Below, one piece after another: positions 53,085 to 61,961 of a stretch of DNA of 64,000 nt. The DNA is from JAVVHH01 sp963835135. GTDB lineage: Bacteria; Pseudomonadota; Alphaproteobacteria; Acetobacterales; Acetobacteraceae. The stretch lies in NCBI GenBank assembly GCA_963835135.1, contig CAWIEF010000005.1, forward strand, positions 1 to 64,000, in the 5' to 3' direction. Numbering within the stretch: the first letter of the stretch is position 1; each line of letters starts with the position of its first letter. The notes beneath the pieces were generated by a model. It did not search any database. It was given only the letters and a program-made list of their open reading frames with translations, and was not told where the DNA came from. The translations under genes and the position numbers were made by a program.

Positions 53085-55421
53085 ATGAACGTCGCCTTCA
53101 AGCCGGAATTCGAAAAATTCGCCGTCGGCCAGCCGGTCTCACGCAAGGAGGACCCGACGCTGCTGCGCGGCGAGGGGCGTTACTCGGACGATCTCAACCT
53201 CCCCGGCCAGCTCTATGCCGCGTTCGTCCGCAGCCGCTACGCGCACGGGACGCTGCGCGGCATCGACGCCGCCGACGCCAGGGCGATGCCGGGTGTCAGG
53301 GGCATCCTCACCGCCGCCGACCTCGAAGCCGGCGGCATCCAGCCGATGCCCGCGTCGGGCGGCACCAACGCTGACGGCACGCCCACCCCGAAACTACGGC
53401 AGATGGCGCTCGCCTCCACCAAGGTCCGCTATGTCGGCGACCCCGTCGCCGTCGTGATCGCCGAGACCGCCAAGCAGGCCAAGGATGCCGCCGAGGCCGT
53501 CATGCTCGACGTCGACGCCCTCCCAGCCGTGACCACCGCCCGCGCCGCCATGGCGCCGGGCGCACCGGTCCTGCATGACGAGGTGCCCGGCAACGCCTTC
53601 CTGCACTACCACCACGGCGACACCGCCGCCGTCGACGCCGCCTTCGCCAGCGCGGCGCACGTGACCCGCTTGTCGATCCGCAACAGCCGCATCGTCGTCG
53701 CCGCCATGGAGCCGCGCTCGGCCGTCGGCGTCTTCGACCCGGCCAGCGACCGCTTCACGCTCCGCCTCGGCTGCCAGGGCGTGTTCGGCATGCGTTCGAT
53801 GCTTAAGGACGTGCTCGGCGTCCCCAAGGAAAAGCTGCACATCCTGACCTTTAACGTCGGCGGCTCGTTCGGCATGAAGGCGTCCGTCTATCCGGAATAC
53901 CCCTGCCTGCTGCTGGCCGCCAAGCTCTACGCCGCGCCCGTCAAATGGACCGACGAGCGCTCCGAGAGCTTCCTGTCCGACAGCCATGGCCGCGATCATG
54001 AGACGGACGCGGCGCTGGCCCTCGACGCGGACGGCAAGTTCCTCGCCATCCGCCTCAACGTGCTGGGCAACCTCGGCGCCTATCTGAGCAACGCGACGAC
54101 GATCCCGGCCACCACCAACACGACCAAGAACACGATCAGCGTCTATGCGACGCCACTGATCGAGGTCACGTCGACCTGCGTGTTCACCAATACGACGGCG
54201 GTGGGCGCCTACCGCGGCGCCGGGCGGCCGGAAGGCAACTACTACATGGAGCGGCTGATCGACACCGCCGCGGCCGAGATGGGCATCGACCGGGTCGAGC
54301 TGCGGCGGCGCAACCATATCCAGCCGGACCAACTGCCCTACACCGCCCCCTCCGGCATGCACTACGACAGTGGCGACTTCCCGGCGCTGCTCGAGCAGGC
54401 GCTGGCGGCCGCGGATTGGGACGGCTTCGCCGCGAGGCGCACCGAGAGCCGCAGCCGTGGCAAGCTGCGCGGCCGCGGCATCGGCCAATATCTCGAGGTG
54501 ACGGCCCCGCCCGCCCCGGAGATGGGCGGCTTGCGCTTCGAGGATGACGGCACCGTGACGATCGTCACCGGCACCCTGGATTACGGCCAGGGCCATGCCA
54601 CGCCGTTCGCGCAGGTCCTGTGCGACCGGCTCGGTGTGCCGTTCGACAAGGTGCGCCTGCTCCAGGGCGACAGCGACCAGCTGATCGCCGGCGGCGGCAC
54701 CGGCGGTTCCAAGAGCATGATGGCGAGCGGCACCGCGATCGTGGCGGCCTCGCACCTCTGCATCGAGAAAGGACGCACGGCCGCCGCGCACATGCTCGAG
54801 GCCGCCGTCGGCGACATCGAGTTCGACCGCGGCCGGTTCGTGATCGCCGGCACCGACCGCGGCATCGGCATCATGGAGCTGGCGGCCGGGTTGCGCAACG
54901 CGGCGGTGCTGCCGGACGGCGTGCCCCCAACGCTCGACGTCGAGACCATCGACGAGTTCGGCGCCTCGGCGTTCCCCAATGGCGTGCATGTCTGCGAGGT
55001 CGAGGTCGACGCCGAGACCGGCGAGGCGCAGGTCGTCTCCTACACCATGGTCAACGATTTCGGTGTCATCATCAACCCGATGCTGGTCGAGGGCCAAGCC
55101 CATGGCGGCGTGGTGCAGGGGATCGGCCAGGCTTTGCTCGAAGCAACCGAATACGACGCGGACGGCCAGCTGATGACGGGGTCGTTCATGGACTACGCCC
55201 TGCCGCATGCCGTGCACGCCCCCAGCATGTCGATGCAGAGCCATCCGACGCCCGCCAAGACCAACGTATTGGGCGTTAAGGGCTGCGGCGAGGCCGGTTG
55301 CGCCGGGTCGCTGCCGGCAGTGATGAACGCGCTGGTGGACGCGCTGCGTCCGCTGGGCGTCTCGCATCTCGACATGCCCGCCACCTCGCAGAAGATCTGG
55401 GCCGCCATGCAGCCGGCCTAG
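53085..55421 (+). CDS. Molybdenum hydroxylase large subunit, form II CoxL-like, orphan
   Basis: A 778-residue MCD subunit, paralogous to that at 37810. TLLRGEGRYSDDLNLPGQLY, FNVGGSFGMKASVYPEYPCL, GAYRGAGRPEGNYYMERLID, TLDYGQGHATPFAQVLCDRL and the catalytic Glu in GVKGCGEAGCAGSLPAVMNA are all present. It has no CoxS or CoxM gene beside it: neighbours are an MFS gene and a palindromic repeat. It may borrow subunits or have a different electron path. ATG 53085 follows a 48-base gap. Confidence 0.93.
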   Translation: MNVAFKPEFEKFAVGQPVSRKEDPTLLRGEGRYSDDLNLPGQLYAAFVRSRYAHGTLRGIDAADARAMPGVRGILTAADLEAGGIQPMPASGGTNADGTPTPKLRQMALASTKVRYVGDPVAVVIAETAKQAKDAAEAVMLDVDALPAVTTARAAMAPGAPVLHDEVPGNAFLHYHHGDTAAVDAAFASAAHVTRLSIRNSRIVVAAMEPRSAVGVFDPASDRFTLRLGCQGVFGMRSMLKDVLGVPKEKLHILTFNVGGSFGMKASVYPEYPCLLLAAKLYAAPVKWTDERSESFLSDSHGRDHETDAALALDADGKFLAIRLNVLGNLGAYLSNATTIPATTNTTKNTISVYATPLIEVTSTCVFTNTTAVGAYRGAGRPEGNYYMERLIDTAAAEMGIDRVELRRRNHIQPDQLPYTAPSGMHYDSGDFPALLEQALAAADWDGFAARRTESRSRGKLRGRGIGQYLEVTAPPAPEMGGLRFEDDGTVTIVTGTLDYGQGHATPFAQVLCDRLGVPFDKVRLLQGDSDQLIAGGGTGGSKSMMASGTAIVAASHLCIEKGRTAAAHMLEAAVGDIEFDRGRFVIAGTDRGIGIMELAAGLRNAAVLPDGVPPTLDVETIDEFGASAFPNGVHVCEVEVDAETGEAQVVSYTMVNDFGVIINPMLVEGQAHGGVVQGIGQALLEATEYDADGQLMTGSFMDYALPHAVHAPSMSMQSHPTPAKTNVLGVKGCGEAGCAGSLPAVMNALVDALRPLGVSHLDMPATSQKIWAAMQPA

Positions 55422-55440
55422 CCCCAAGCCTCTCGTGCCG

Positions 55441-55474
55441 CCCCTCTCCTCCGGGAGAGGGCCGGGGTGAGGGC
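55441..55474. repeat. Dispersed GC-rich palindromic repeat, copy 4
   Basis: CCCCTCTCCTCCGGGAGAGG then GCCGGGGTGAGGG, just after the orphan CoxL-like stop and before the M20 peptidase. The hairpin stem is 8 bases with one bulge. It fits the same consensus as the copies at 21281, 26992 and 43677. Confidence 0.78.
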
Positions 55475-55530
55475 CTTTCCCGGCCGCAGCCCACTTGGAC
55501 GATCCCCTGCTCGGCGACTACAAGAACGGC

Positions 55531-56919
55531 ATGGATATCAGCACCGTTCTCGACCGGGTCGACGCCAACCTCCCCGAAGCGCAGCAGCGCTGGTTCAGCC
55601 TGCTGCGCATCCCCTCCATCTCGGCCCAACCTGCCCACGCCGCCGACTGCCAGACCGCGGCGGAGTGGCTTCGCGCCGAACTTGCCGGCATGGGATTCGA
55701 CGCAGCGGTCCACAGCACCGCCGGCCACCCAGTCGTCCTCGCCCACCACCCAGGACCCGGCGGTGCCGTCCCGCACCTCATGTATTACGGCCATTACGAC
55801 GTGCAGCCGGCCGAGCCGGTCGAGTTGTGGGACCACCCACCCTTCGAGCCCACCCTGGTTGACGGGCCGCATGGCCCCCGCGTCTATGCCCGCGGCGCGG
55901 TCGACGACAAGGGCCAGGTCATGCTGTGGCTGGAGGCGCTGCGGGCGTGGCACGACGAGACCGGGTCGCTGCCCGTGCGGGTCACCGTGTTGATCGAAGG
56001 TGAGGAGGAGGTCGGCAGTCACAACCTCGAAGCGTTCGTCGCCGCCCATCGCGACGCCCTGGCCGCCGACGTCGCCGTCATCAGCGACACCGGCATGTGG
56101 GACATCGACACCCCTGCCCTGACCACGCGGCTGCGGGGCATGGTCTATTCGCAAATAACGCTCCGCGCGGCCGAGCGGGACCTGCACTCCGGCATTTTCG
56201 GCGGCTCCGCCCTCAATCCCATCAACGCGCTGACCCGAATCCTGGGCCAACTGCACGATGATCAGGGCCGGGTGCAACTCCCCGGCTTCTACGACGGCAT
56301 CCCCGACCTATCGCCCGAGCAGGTCGCGGCCTGGGACGCGCTCGGCTTCGACGAGACCGCCTTCCTCGGCGGCATCGGCCTATCGCATCCCGCCGGCGAG
56401 CAGGACCGCGCGCCGCTCGAGCGTCTTTGGGCCCGGCCCACCGCCGATGTGAACGGCATCTGGGGCGGCTACCAGGGCCCCGGCGGCAAGACCGTCATCG
56501 CCGCCGAGGCCGGCGCCAAGGTCTCGTTCCGCCTCGTGCCCGGACAGGATCCCGAGCGAGTCGCCGACGGCCTGCGCCGCTTCGTCGCCGAGCGTGCGCC
56601 CAAGGACGCCAAGGTCGAGGTCGAGATCTTCAGCACCGCACCCGGCATCGAGATCGCCGCGGGAGGTCCGTTCGTCAAAGCCGCCCAGACCGCGCTCGCC
56701 AGCGAATACGGCCGTCCCGCTGTGCTGATCGGTAGCGGCGGCAGCATTCCCGTGGTCGAAAGCTTTCGCCGCGTGCTCGGCCTCGATTCGCTGCTGATGG
56801 GCTTCGGCCTGGATGACGATCAGGTCCATAGCCCGAACGAGAAGTTCGAGGTCACCTGCTTCCGTCACGGCATCCGCAGCCACGCCCGGCTTCTGTCGGA
56901 GCTGTCGCACGAGGGTTGA
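55531..56919 (+). CDS. M20-family metallopeptidase (dipeptidase/carboxypeptidase)
   Basis: A 462-residue enzyme with di-zinc motifs: His/Asp in LMYYGHYDVQPAE, the Asp of YARGAVDDKGQVM and Glu-Glu in LIEGEEEVGSHNL, Asp in AVISDTGMWD, and the C-terminal His in DDDQVHSPNEKFEV. The dimerisation domain lies between. Substrate is likely a dipeptide or acylated amino acid. The ATG at 55531 (MDISTVLDRVD) is preferred to a TTG at 55495. With the peptide transporter upstream in the window, a peptide-scavenging role is plausible. Confidence 0.92.
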   Translation: MDISTVLDRVDANLPEAQQRWFSLLRIPSISAQPAHAADCQTAAEWLRAELAGMGFDAAVHSTAGHPVVLAHHPGPGGAVPHLMYYGHYDVQPAEPVELWDHPPFEPTLVDGPHGPRVYARGAVDDKGQVMLWLEALRAWHDETGSLPVRVTVLIEGEEEVGSHNLEAFVAAHRDALAADVAVISDTGMWDIDTPALTTRLRGMVYSQITLRAAERDLHSGIFGGSALNPINALTRILGQLHDDQGRVQLPGFYDGIPDLSPEQVAAWDALGFDETAFLGGIGLSHPAGEQDRAPLERLWARPTADVNGIWGGYQGPGGKTVIAAEAGAKVSFRLVPGQDPERVADGLRRFVAERAPKDAKVEVEIFSTAPGIEIAAGGPFVKAAQTALASEYGRPAVLIGSGGSIPVVESFRRVLGLDSLLMGFGLDDDQVHSPNEKFEVTCFRHGIRSHARLLSELSHEG

Positions 56920-56979
56920 TTTCTCCTGTATCAATACTGTAACAAATAACGTTCAAAAACACGAAACGCGAACGCGCCT

Positions 56980-58401
56980 ATGCCTCAAAACGACCGGCAC
57001 TCCCCCGCCGAGAACATCGTCCCCCTCCGCAGCCTCACCCGGCCGCCGCCGAGGCTCGCGCTGGAGACGGCACGCGCGCAGCCGCCCTCGCCGGTGCTGT
57101 TCGAGAGCTGGGTCGTGGCGCGGGACCAGGCCGCCGTAGCCCTGCTCGGAGGCACACGCTGCCTCGTGGTGACGGGTCCGGCCGGCACGGGCAAGACCGT
57201 GCTGCTCGAGCATGTCGCCCGCATCCTGCGGGCCGCGGGGCGGACCGTCATCGTCCAGCAAGCCATCGCTGATCCGGCCCCTCCCGAGCACGGCGTGACC
57301 CTGTTCGTCGACGAGGCCGACCGACTCTCCAAGCCGAGAGTGCAGCAATTGCTGAAGGACGCGGCCGGAACCGTGGTGCTGGTGGGGCTCGACCCCCTCG
57401 CCTCGCGCATCGGCGCCCGAACCGCGCACCTGGCGCTCGGTCGGCTCGATCAGGTGGAAGCACAACACTATATCTCGGGCTGGCTCGCGCTGAACGGGCG
57501 CACCCCGGCCGAACTCGACAGCCAAGCGGTGCGCACGTTGCTCGAACTTTCGGACGGTGTCCCTCGCCTGCTGTCGACCCTGCTGGCCGCCGGGTCGTGG
57601 CTCGCGCGGAGCAGCAACGAGCCCGTCATCGGGGCGCTCCACATCCGCGAAGCGGCGGAGCTGCGCTCCGTGCTCGGGCCAGCTCCGGCGGAGGCGTTGC
57701 CCAGTGCGCCCCGCCCCGCGCGCCGGACCGGGATGGCGGTGCCGCTCCTGCTGGGCTGTGCCGTGCTGGCCGGCGCGGCGGCGGCGTTGGTGCCGCAGGT
57801 GTTCCCGGCCGAGACCGGGCGGGCGATGGCGATGGCCGCCCCGTTCGTCGAGCGAGCCGGGCGGTGGCTCCGCGCCGAGCCTCCGCTCGCGCCACCGTCT
57901 CCCGTCAAGGCGGCGGCCAAGCCATCCTTGCCGCACATCATCGAGCCCGCGCTTGCGTCCGAACCGGCGGCGGTGGAGTCGCCGAGGGTCTTCGAGCCCG
58001 CGCAACCTGCCGCCGAGCCGCCCGCCCCGGTGCCCCCGGCCGCCCCCAGGCAGGCCGAAGCGGCAGCGCCTCTCCTCGCGTCGCTTGCATCCCCGCCGGT
58101 TGCGCTTCCGGTTGCGGCTGCCGCGCCGCCGCTCGCCGTCGAGACTATCCAGTTTCTTCTCCGACGCGGCCGCGAGATGCTGGCGCTGGACGATGTCTCG
58201 GCCGCACGCCTGCTCTTCCTACGCGCAGCCGAGGGCGGCAGCCCGGAGGCGATGGTCGAACTCGGCCGGACCTATGATCCAGCCCTCCGCTCCAACCTGA
58301 GCAGCCCCGGGTTGTCGGACCGGGCGGAGGCGCTCCGCTGGTATCGCCGAGCGGCCGAGAAGGGCGACGGCGCTGCCAGGGCATTTCTGCCCAAGCCCTG
58401 A
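56980..58401 (+). CDS. AAA ATPase - membrane helix - proline-rich linker - SEL1-like repeats (paralogue of 12806 gene)
   Basis: A 473-residue composite protein. The ATPase (about residues 40-210) has Walker A GPAGTGKTV, Walker B VTLFVDEADRLSK and VVLVGLDPLASRI. A membrane helix (PLLLGCAVLAGAAAALVPQV, about 255-275) and a Pro/Ala-rich tract lead to SEL1-like helices (IQFLLRRGREMLALDDVSAA, LFLRAAEGGSPEAMVELG, ALRWYRRAAEKGDGAARAFL). The SEL1 start matches LLLRRGDEQIAIGDISAARL of the 12806 gene. It has no TAXI partner; neighbours are M20 and AbgB-like peptidases. The Arg-rich start (NIVPLRSLTRPPPRL) is cytoplasmic. The AT-rich gap upstream likely holds its promoter. Confidence 0.78.
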   Translation: MPQNDRHSPAENIVPLRSLTRPPPRLALETARAQPPSPVLFESWVVARDQAAVALLGGTRCLVVTGPAGTGKTVLLEHVARILRAAGRTVIVQQAIADPAPPEHGVTLFVDEADRLSKPRVQQLLKDAAGTVVLVGLDPLASRIGARTAHLALGRLDQVEAQHYISGWLALNGRTPAELDSQAVRTLLELSDGVPRLLSTLLAAGSWLARSSNEPVIGALHIREAAELRSVLGPAPAEALPSAPRPARRTGMAVPLLLGCAVLAGAAAALVPQVFPAETGRAMAMAAPFVERAGRWLRAEPPLAPPSPVKAAAKPSLPHIIEPALASEPAAVESPRVFEPAQPAAEPPAPVPPAAPRQAEAAAPLLASLASPPVALPVAAAAPPLAVETIQFLLRRGREMLALDDVSAARLLFLRAAEGGSPEAMVELGRTYDPALRSNLSSPGLSDRAEALRWYRRAAEKGDGAARAFLPKP

Positions 58402-58417
58402 CAGCGCACGCGCGATC

Positions 58418-58432
58418 TTAAGCCTTCGTTAA
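58418..58432 (+). promoter_or_regulatory. Possible CtrA-type box (TTAA-N7-TTAA)
   Basis: TTAAGCCTTCGTTAA matches the CtrA half-site pair TTAA-N7-TTAA. It also reads as a direct repeat TTAAGCC-ttcg-TTAAGCC. It lies 17 bases after the ATPase-SEL1 stop and 34 bases before a short ATG-led frame. A chance match in such GC-rich DNA is unlikely but not excluded. Confidence 0.35.
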
Positions 58433-58531
58433 GCCTGGTGTCTCAATATCGAGAGAACTGAGCCCATGGCGAAGGTTTCCGAGAGCGAGTCGATGCATAC
58501 CCCATCTCCGTTCACCGCGAGAGACGTTGGC

Positions 58532-59947
58532 CTAGCCAGCCATGTCGAGCACCGGCGTGAGATCCGCCGGCAGCGGCGATTCGTACGGAGTCACCGCCAG
58601 CCGAGCCCGGTGGTCCGCCTTGGCCTTCTCGAGCAGTTCCGCGTTGGACAACACATCGACCGCCGTGCCGGCCATCGTCTTGGCCGCGTGGACCATTCCC
58701 TTGTGCGCCAGCGCGCTTTTGCCCTGCCCGGTCAGCTGCCAGGAGTGGCCCGGCGTCCCGATCGCGTATGTCGCCCCGCGCATCTGCACCGTCGGCACGG
58801 CCCAGCTCACGTCGCCGACGTCGGTCGACCCCACGCTGCCGTTTCCCTTTGCCGTCAGCGGCACGACCTGGTCGCACAGTGGCGCATCGGTGATCGGCAG
58901 GCCCATGCGGTCGTGGGCACCCGCGATATCGGCCGCCGTCACCGACTGCCGGAACGCCTCGGCAAGCGCACGGTCCGCGGCATCGAACGGGGGCGGCCCG
59001 AGACGTTGCAGGTTGTCGAACATCGCCTGCTCCAGCGGCCGGTTTCCCAGCAGGTTGCTCATCCCGCTCACGACCCGGCGCTGCATCCGCGTCTCCGTCA
59101 TCATGGCTGCGCCCTCCGCGATCTGGTCCACCCGCCGCGCCAGCGCCTGCAACGCCGGCAGGTCGGCCGCCCGCACGATGTAGCGCAGCGTCGTCGTCGC
59201 CTGCACCACGTTCGGCGCGACCCCGCCGGACTCGAGATGGGCATAATGGATCCGCGCGGACGATGGCATGTGCTCGCGCAGGTAGTTGACGCCGATGTTC
59301 ATCACCTCGGCCGCATCCAGCGCGCTTCGGCCGAGTTCGGGCATCTCGGCCGCGTGCGACGCGCGGCCGACGAACGCGTAGTCGATCTGCAGGATCGCCA
59401 GCGAGACCGGCTCGTTGACCGCGGCAAACGCAGCCGGATGCCAGGAGATCGCGATGTCGACGTCGTCGAACAGGCCGTCACGCACCATGAACGTCTTGGC
59501 CGCCCCTCCCTCCTCGGCCGGACACCCGTAATAGCGCACCCGTCCCGCCATACCCTGGGCCGCCAGCCAATCCTTCACGGCCGTCGCCGCCAACAGGGCG
59601 CCGGCGCCGAGCAGGTTGTGCCCACACCCATGACCCGGCCCATTGCCCTCGAGCGGCCGGTGTTGCGCGACTCCCGCCTCCTGGCTCAGGCCGGGCAGCG
59701 CGTCATACTCGCCGAGGATCGCGATGACGGGGCCCCCGTTCCCGGCCTCGCCCACCAGCGCGGTCGGAATGCCGGAAAGCCCTTTGGTCACGCGAAAACC
59801 TTCCGCCTCCAGCATGGCGGCATGCTCCGCGGCGGAGCGGACCTCCTGGAAGTTCAGCTCCGGCATCTCCCAGATCCGGTCGGACAGCTCGATGTAGGCG
59901 TCCTGCTTCGCCTCGACCAACCTCCAGATTGCCTCTGAGTTTTCCAT
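58532..59947 (-). CDS. M20D amidohydrolase, AbgB-like (aminobenzoyl-glutamate hydrolase subunit type)
   Basis: A 471-residue enzyme. Metal-binding motifs are VIAILGEYDALPGLSQEAGV, GNGPGHGCGHNLLGAGALLA (Cys/His) and VRYYGCPAEEGGAAKTFMV (Glu-Glu), then SWHPAAF (His). The dimerisation domain has DYAFVGRASHAAEMPELGRS. AbgB removes aroyl groups from glutamate conjugates; here the substrate may be another N-acyl amino acid. No AbgA or AbgT gene is in the window. The ATG at 59947 (MENSEAIWRLVEAK) is chosen. Confidence 0.9.
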   Translation of the reverse strand: MENSEAIWRLVEAKQDAYIELSDRIWEMPELNFQEVRSAAEHAAMLEAEGFRVTKGLSGIPTALVGEAGNGGPVIAILGEYDALPGLSQEAGVAQHRPLEGNGPGHGCGHNLLGAGALLAATAVKDWLAAQGMAGRVRYYGCPAEEGGAAKTFMVRDGLFDDVDIAISWHPAAFAAVNEPVSLAILQIDYAFVGRASHAAEMPELGRSALDAAEVMNIGVNYLREHMPSSARIHYAHLESGGVAPNVVQATTTLRYIVRAADLPALQALARRVDQIAEGAAMMTETRMQRRVVSGMSNLLGNRPLEQAMFDNLQRLGPPPFDAADRALAEAFRQSVTAADIAGAHDRMGLPITDAPLCDQVVPLTAKGNGSVGSTDVGDVSWAVPTVQMRGATYAIGTPGHSWQLTGQGKSALAHKGMVHAAKTMAGTAVDVLSNAELLEKAKADHRARLAVTPYESPLPADLTPVLDMAG

Positions 59948-60017
59948 ACGACCCCCAGCCAAAAAGGGGAGGCTAGACCCGGTCCCGCAAATACGCCACG
60001 CCAGACAAGGATATCCC

Positions 60018-60260
60018 ATGCAGATCAGCCCGATCTCCCCGACCCAGCCCACCGCCCCTGTCGACCGGCCCGGAGGGAGCGCCCTGGCGCAAGCCGCCGC
60101 GACCAACCCGAAGACGGTCGAGCCGGTCGCCCTCACGCCCAAGGTTTTCACCCCCGCGCCCCCGCTGCGTCCCAACGTGCAGGATTACGTCGACATCGAC
60201 CGCACGCTGATCGCGTTGCGGGATGGGCTCAAGCCGCAAGCTTCTCCAGTTCCCGGATGA
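60018..60260 (+). CDS. Small hypothetical protein
   Basis: An 80-residue Pro/Ala-rich protein (MQISPISPTQPTAPVDRPGG) ending with YVDIDRTLIALRDGLKPQAS. It overlaps the convergent leuB end by 32 bases. Codon use is GC3-biased, and the ATG follows an AGGATATCCC segment that could serve as a ribosome-binding site. No family is recognised. It resembles flagellar-associated small alphaproteobacterial proteins only loosely. Confidence 0.5.
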   Translation: MQISPISPTQPTAPVDRPGGSALAQAAATNPKTVEPVALTPKVFTPAPPLRPNVQDYVDIDRTLIALRDGLKPQASPVPG

Positions 60261-61344
60261 CGCTCTCGCCCATGACCGACGTGCCGACCTTGGCGGTTCC
60301 CACCGACATCACGTCGGCGGTGCGCAAGCCGCTCGCGAGCACGTTCGTGCAGGCACGCTCGATCAGCGCGGCGTCATCCTCCATGCCGAACGAGTAGCGC
60401 AGCAGCATCGCAAAGCTCAGGATCTGCGCCATCGGATTGGCGATGCCGCGTCCGGCAATGTCCGGCGCGGACCCATGGATCGGCTCATACAGCGCGTGCC
60501 GCCGCCCCGAGGCATCCAAGGCGCCCAGCGTCGCCGACGGCAACATGCCCAGGCTTCCGGTCAACATGCTGGCCAGGTCGGACAGGAGGTCGCCGAAGAT
60601 GTTGCTGGTCACGATCACGTCGAACTGCCGCGGGTTCCGCACCAGCTGCATGGCGCAGTTGTCGGCATACATGTGCGACAGCTCGACATCCTGGTACTCA
60701 CGGGCGTGCAGCGCGATGACGGTCTCGCGCCACATCAGGCCCGAGACCATGACGTTGGCCTTCTCCACCGAGGTCAGCCGGTTCTGCCGCTTGCGCGCCA
60801 GATCGAACCCCACCCGGGCGACCCGCTCGATCTCGAGCGTCGTATAGACCTCCGTGTCGAAGCCCCGGCGCGAGCCATCCGGCAAGGTTTCGACGCCGCG
60901 CGGTTCGCCGAAATAAATGCCGCCGGTGCTCTCGCGGACGATCATCAGATCAAGTCCGCGGACCACCTCGGGCTTCAGGGTGCTGGCGTCCACCAGCGGA
61001 TCGAGCACGATGGCAGGCCGCAGGTTGGCGAACAGCCCGAGCTCCTTGCGCAGCCGCAGGATCGCCAGCTCCGGCCGCTTGTCGAAGCCCATCTTGTCCC
61101 AGCGCGGGCCGCCCACCGCGCCGAACAGGACCGCGTCGGCCTCCTTGGCCGCCTGGATCACCTCGTCCGTGATCGGCTCGCCATAGTGGTCGATCCCGGC
61201 GCCGCCCACGAAGTCCTCGCTGAACGAGAACGTCACGTGCCGCCGCCGGTCCATCCAGTCGATGACCCGGCGAACCTCGCGCATCACCTCCGGACCCACG
61301 CCGTCGCCCGGCAGAACGAGCAGGCGCTTGTTCGCCGCCATCAC
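60229..61344 (-). CDS. leuB: 3-isopropylmalate dehydrogenase
   Basis: A 371-residue enzyme that oxidises and decarboxylates 3-isopropylmalate to 2-ketoisocaproate in leucine synthesis. GDGVGPEVMREV, LFGAVGGPRWDK, REXXGGXYFGE-like VRESTGGIYFGEPRG, VEKANVMVSGLMWRE, NCAMQLVRNPRQFDVIVTSN and GSAPDIAGRGIANPMAQILS match the family. Its start overlaps leuD's stop (ATGA). Confidence 0.97.
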   Translation of the reverse strand: MMAANKRLLVLPGDGVGPEVMREVRRVIDWMDRRRHVTFSFSEDFVGGAGIDHYGEPITDEVIQAAKEADAVLFGAVGGPRWDKMGFDKRPELAILRLRKELGLFANLRPAIVLDPLVDASTLKPEVVRGLDLMIVRESTGGIYFGEPRGVETLPDGSRRGFDTEVYTTLEIERVARVGFDLARKRQNRLTSVEKANVMVSGLMWRETVIALHAREYQDVELSHMYADNCAMQLVRNPRQFDVIVTSNIFGDLLSDLASMLTGSLGMLPSATLGALDASGRRHALYEPIHGSAPDIAGRGIANPMAQILSFAMLLRYSFGMEDDAALIERACTNVLASGLRTADVMSVGTAKVGTSVMGESVIRELEKLAA

Positions 61345-61961
61345 ACGGAAATGCCTGGAAACCAGGGCTGCTTGACGCTCCGGTCAGCCTCGAAGCTGTC
61401 GATCTTGGGCGCCCGCTGCATGGTCTGCCCGATGTCGTCCAGCCCGTTCAGCAACAGGTGCTTGCGGAATGGGTCGATCTCGAAGTGGATCTCCTCCCCG
61501 TTCGGGCGGATCACCACCTGGCGCACCAGATCGACCGTGAGGCGGGCGTTGCCGCCGAGCCGGGCATCGTCCATCAGCGCGTCGCAGACCTCGCGCGGCA
61601 GGCGAACCGGCAGGATCCCGTTCTTGAAGCAGTTGCCGTGGAAGATGTCGGCGAAGCTCGGCGCGATCACGCAGCGTATGCCGAAATCCAGCAACGCCCA
61701 GGGCGCGTGCTCGCGCGACGAACCGCAGCCGAAATTCTCGTGCGCGATCAGCACCTCGGCCTGGCGGTAGGCCGGCTGGTTCAGCACGAAATCCGGCCGC
61801 TCCTGCCCGTTCGCGTCGTACCGCAGCGTATCGAACAGGTTCACGCCGAGGCCGGTGCGCTTGATCGTCTTCAGGAAACGCGCCGGGATGATCTTGTCGG
61901 TGTCGACGTTGGCCAGCGGCAGCGGCGCCGCCACGCCGGTCAACTCGGTGAAGGCCTGCAT
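61341..61961 (-). CDS. leuD: 3-isopropylmalate dehydratase small subunit
   Basis: A 206-residue subunit that binds substrate for the LeuCD isomerase. FTELTGVAAPLPLANVDTDK, IIPARFLKTIKRTGLG, AHENFGCGSSREHAPWALLD and SFADIFHGNCFKNGILPVRL are diagnostic. It overlaps leuC's stop by one base and leuB's start by four. Confidence 0.97.
   Translation of the reverse strand: MQAFTELTGVAAPLPLANVDTDKIIPARFLKTIKRTGLGVNLFDTLRYDANGQERPDFVLNQPAYRQAEVLIAHENFGCGSSREHAPWALLDFGIRCVIAPSFADIFHGNCFKNGILPVRLPREVCDALMDDARLGGNARLTVDLVRQVVIRPNGEEIHFEIDPFRKHLLLNGLDDIGQTMQRAPKIDSFEADRSVKQPWFPGISV

Noticed and set aside
53394..55427. A 677-residue minus-strand open frame opposite the orphan CoxL-like gene
   Set aside because: No family motif and His/Arg/Gly-rich composition; the sense strand encodes a full molybdenum hydroxylase.
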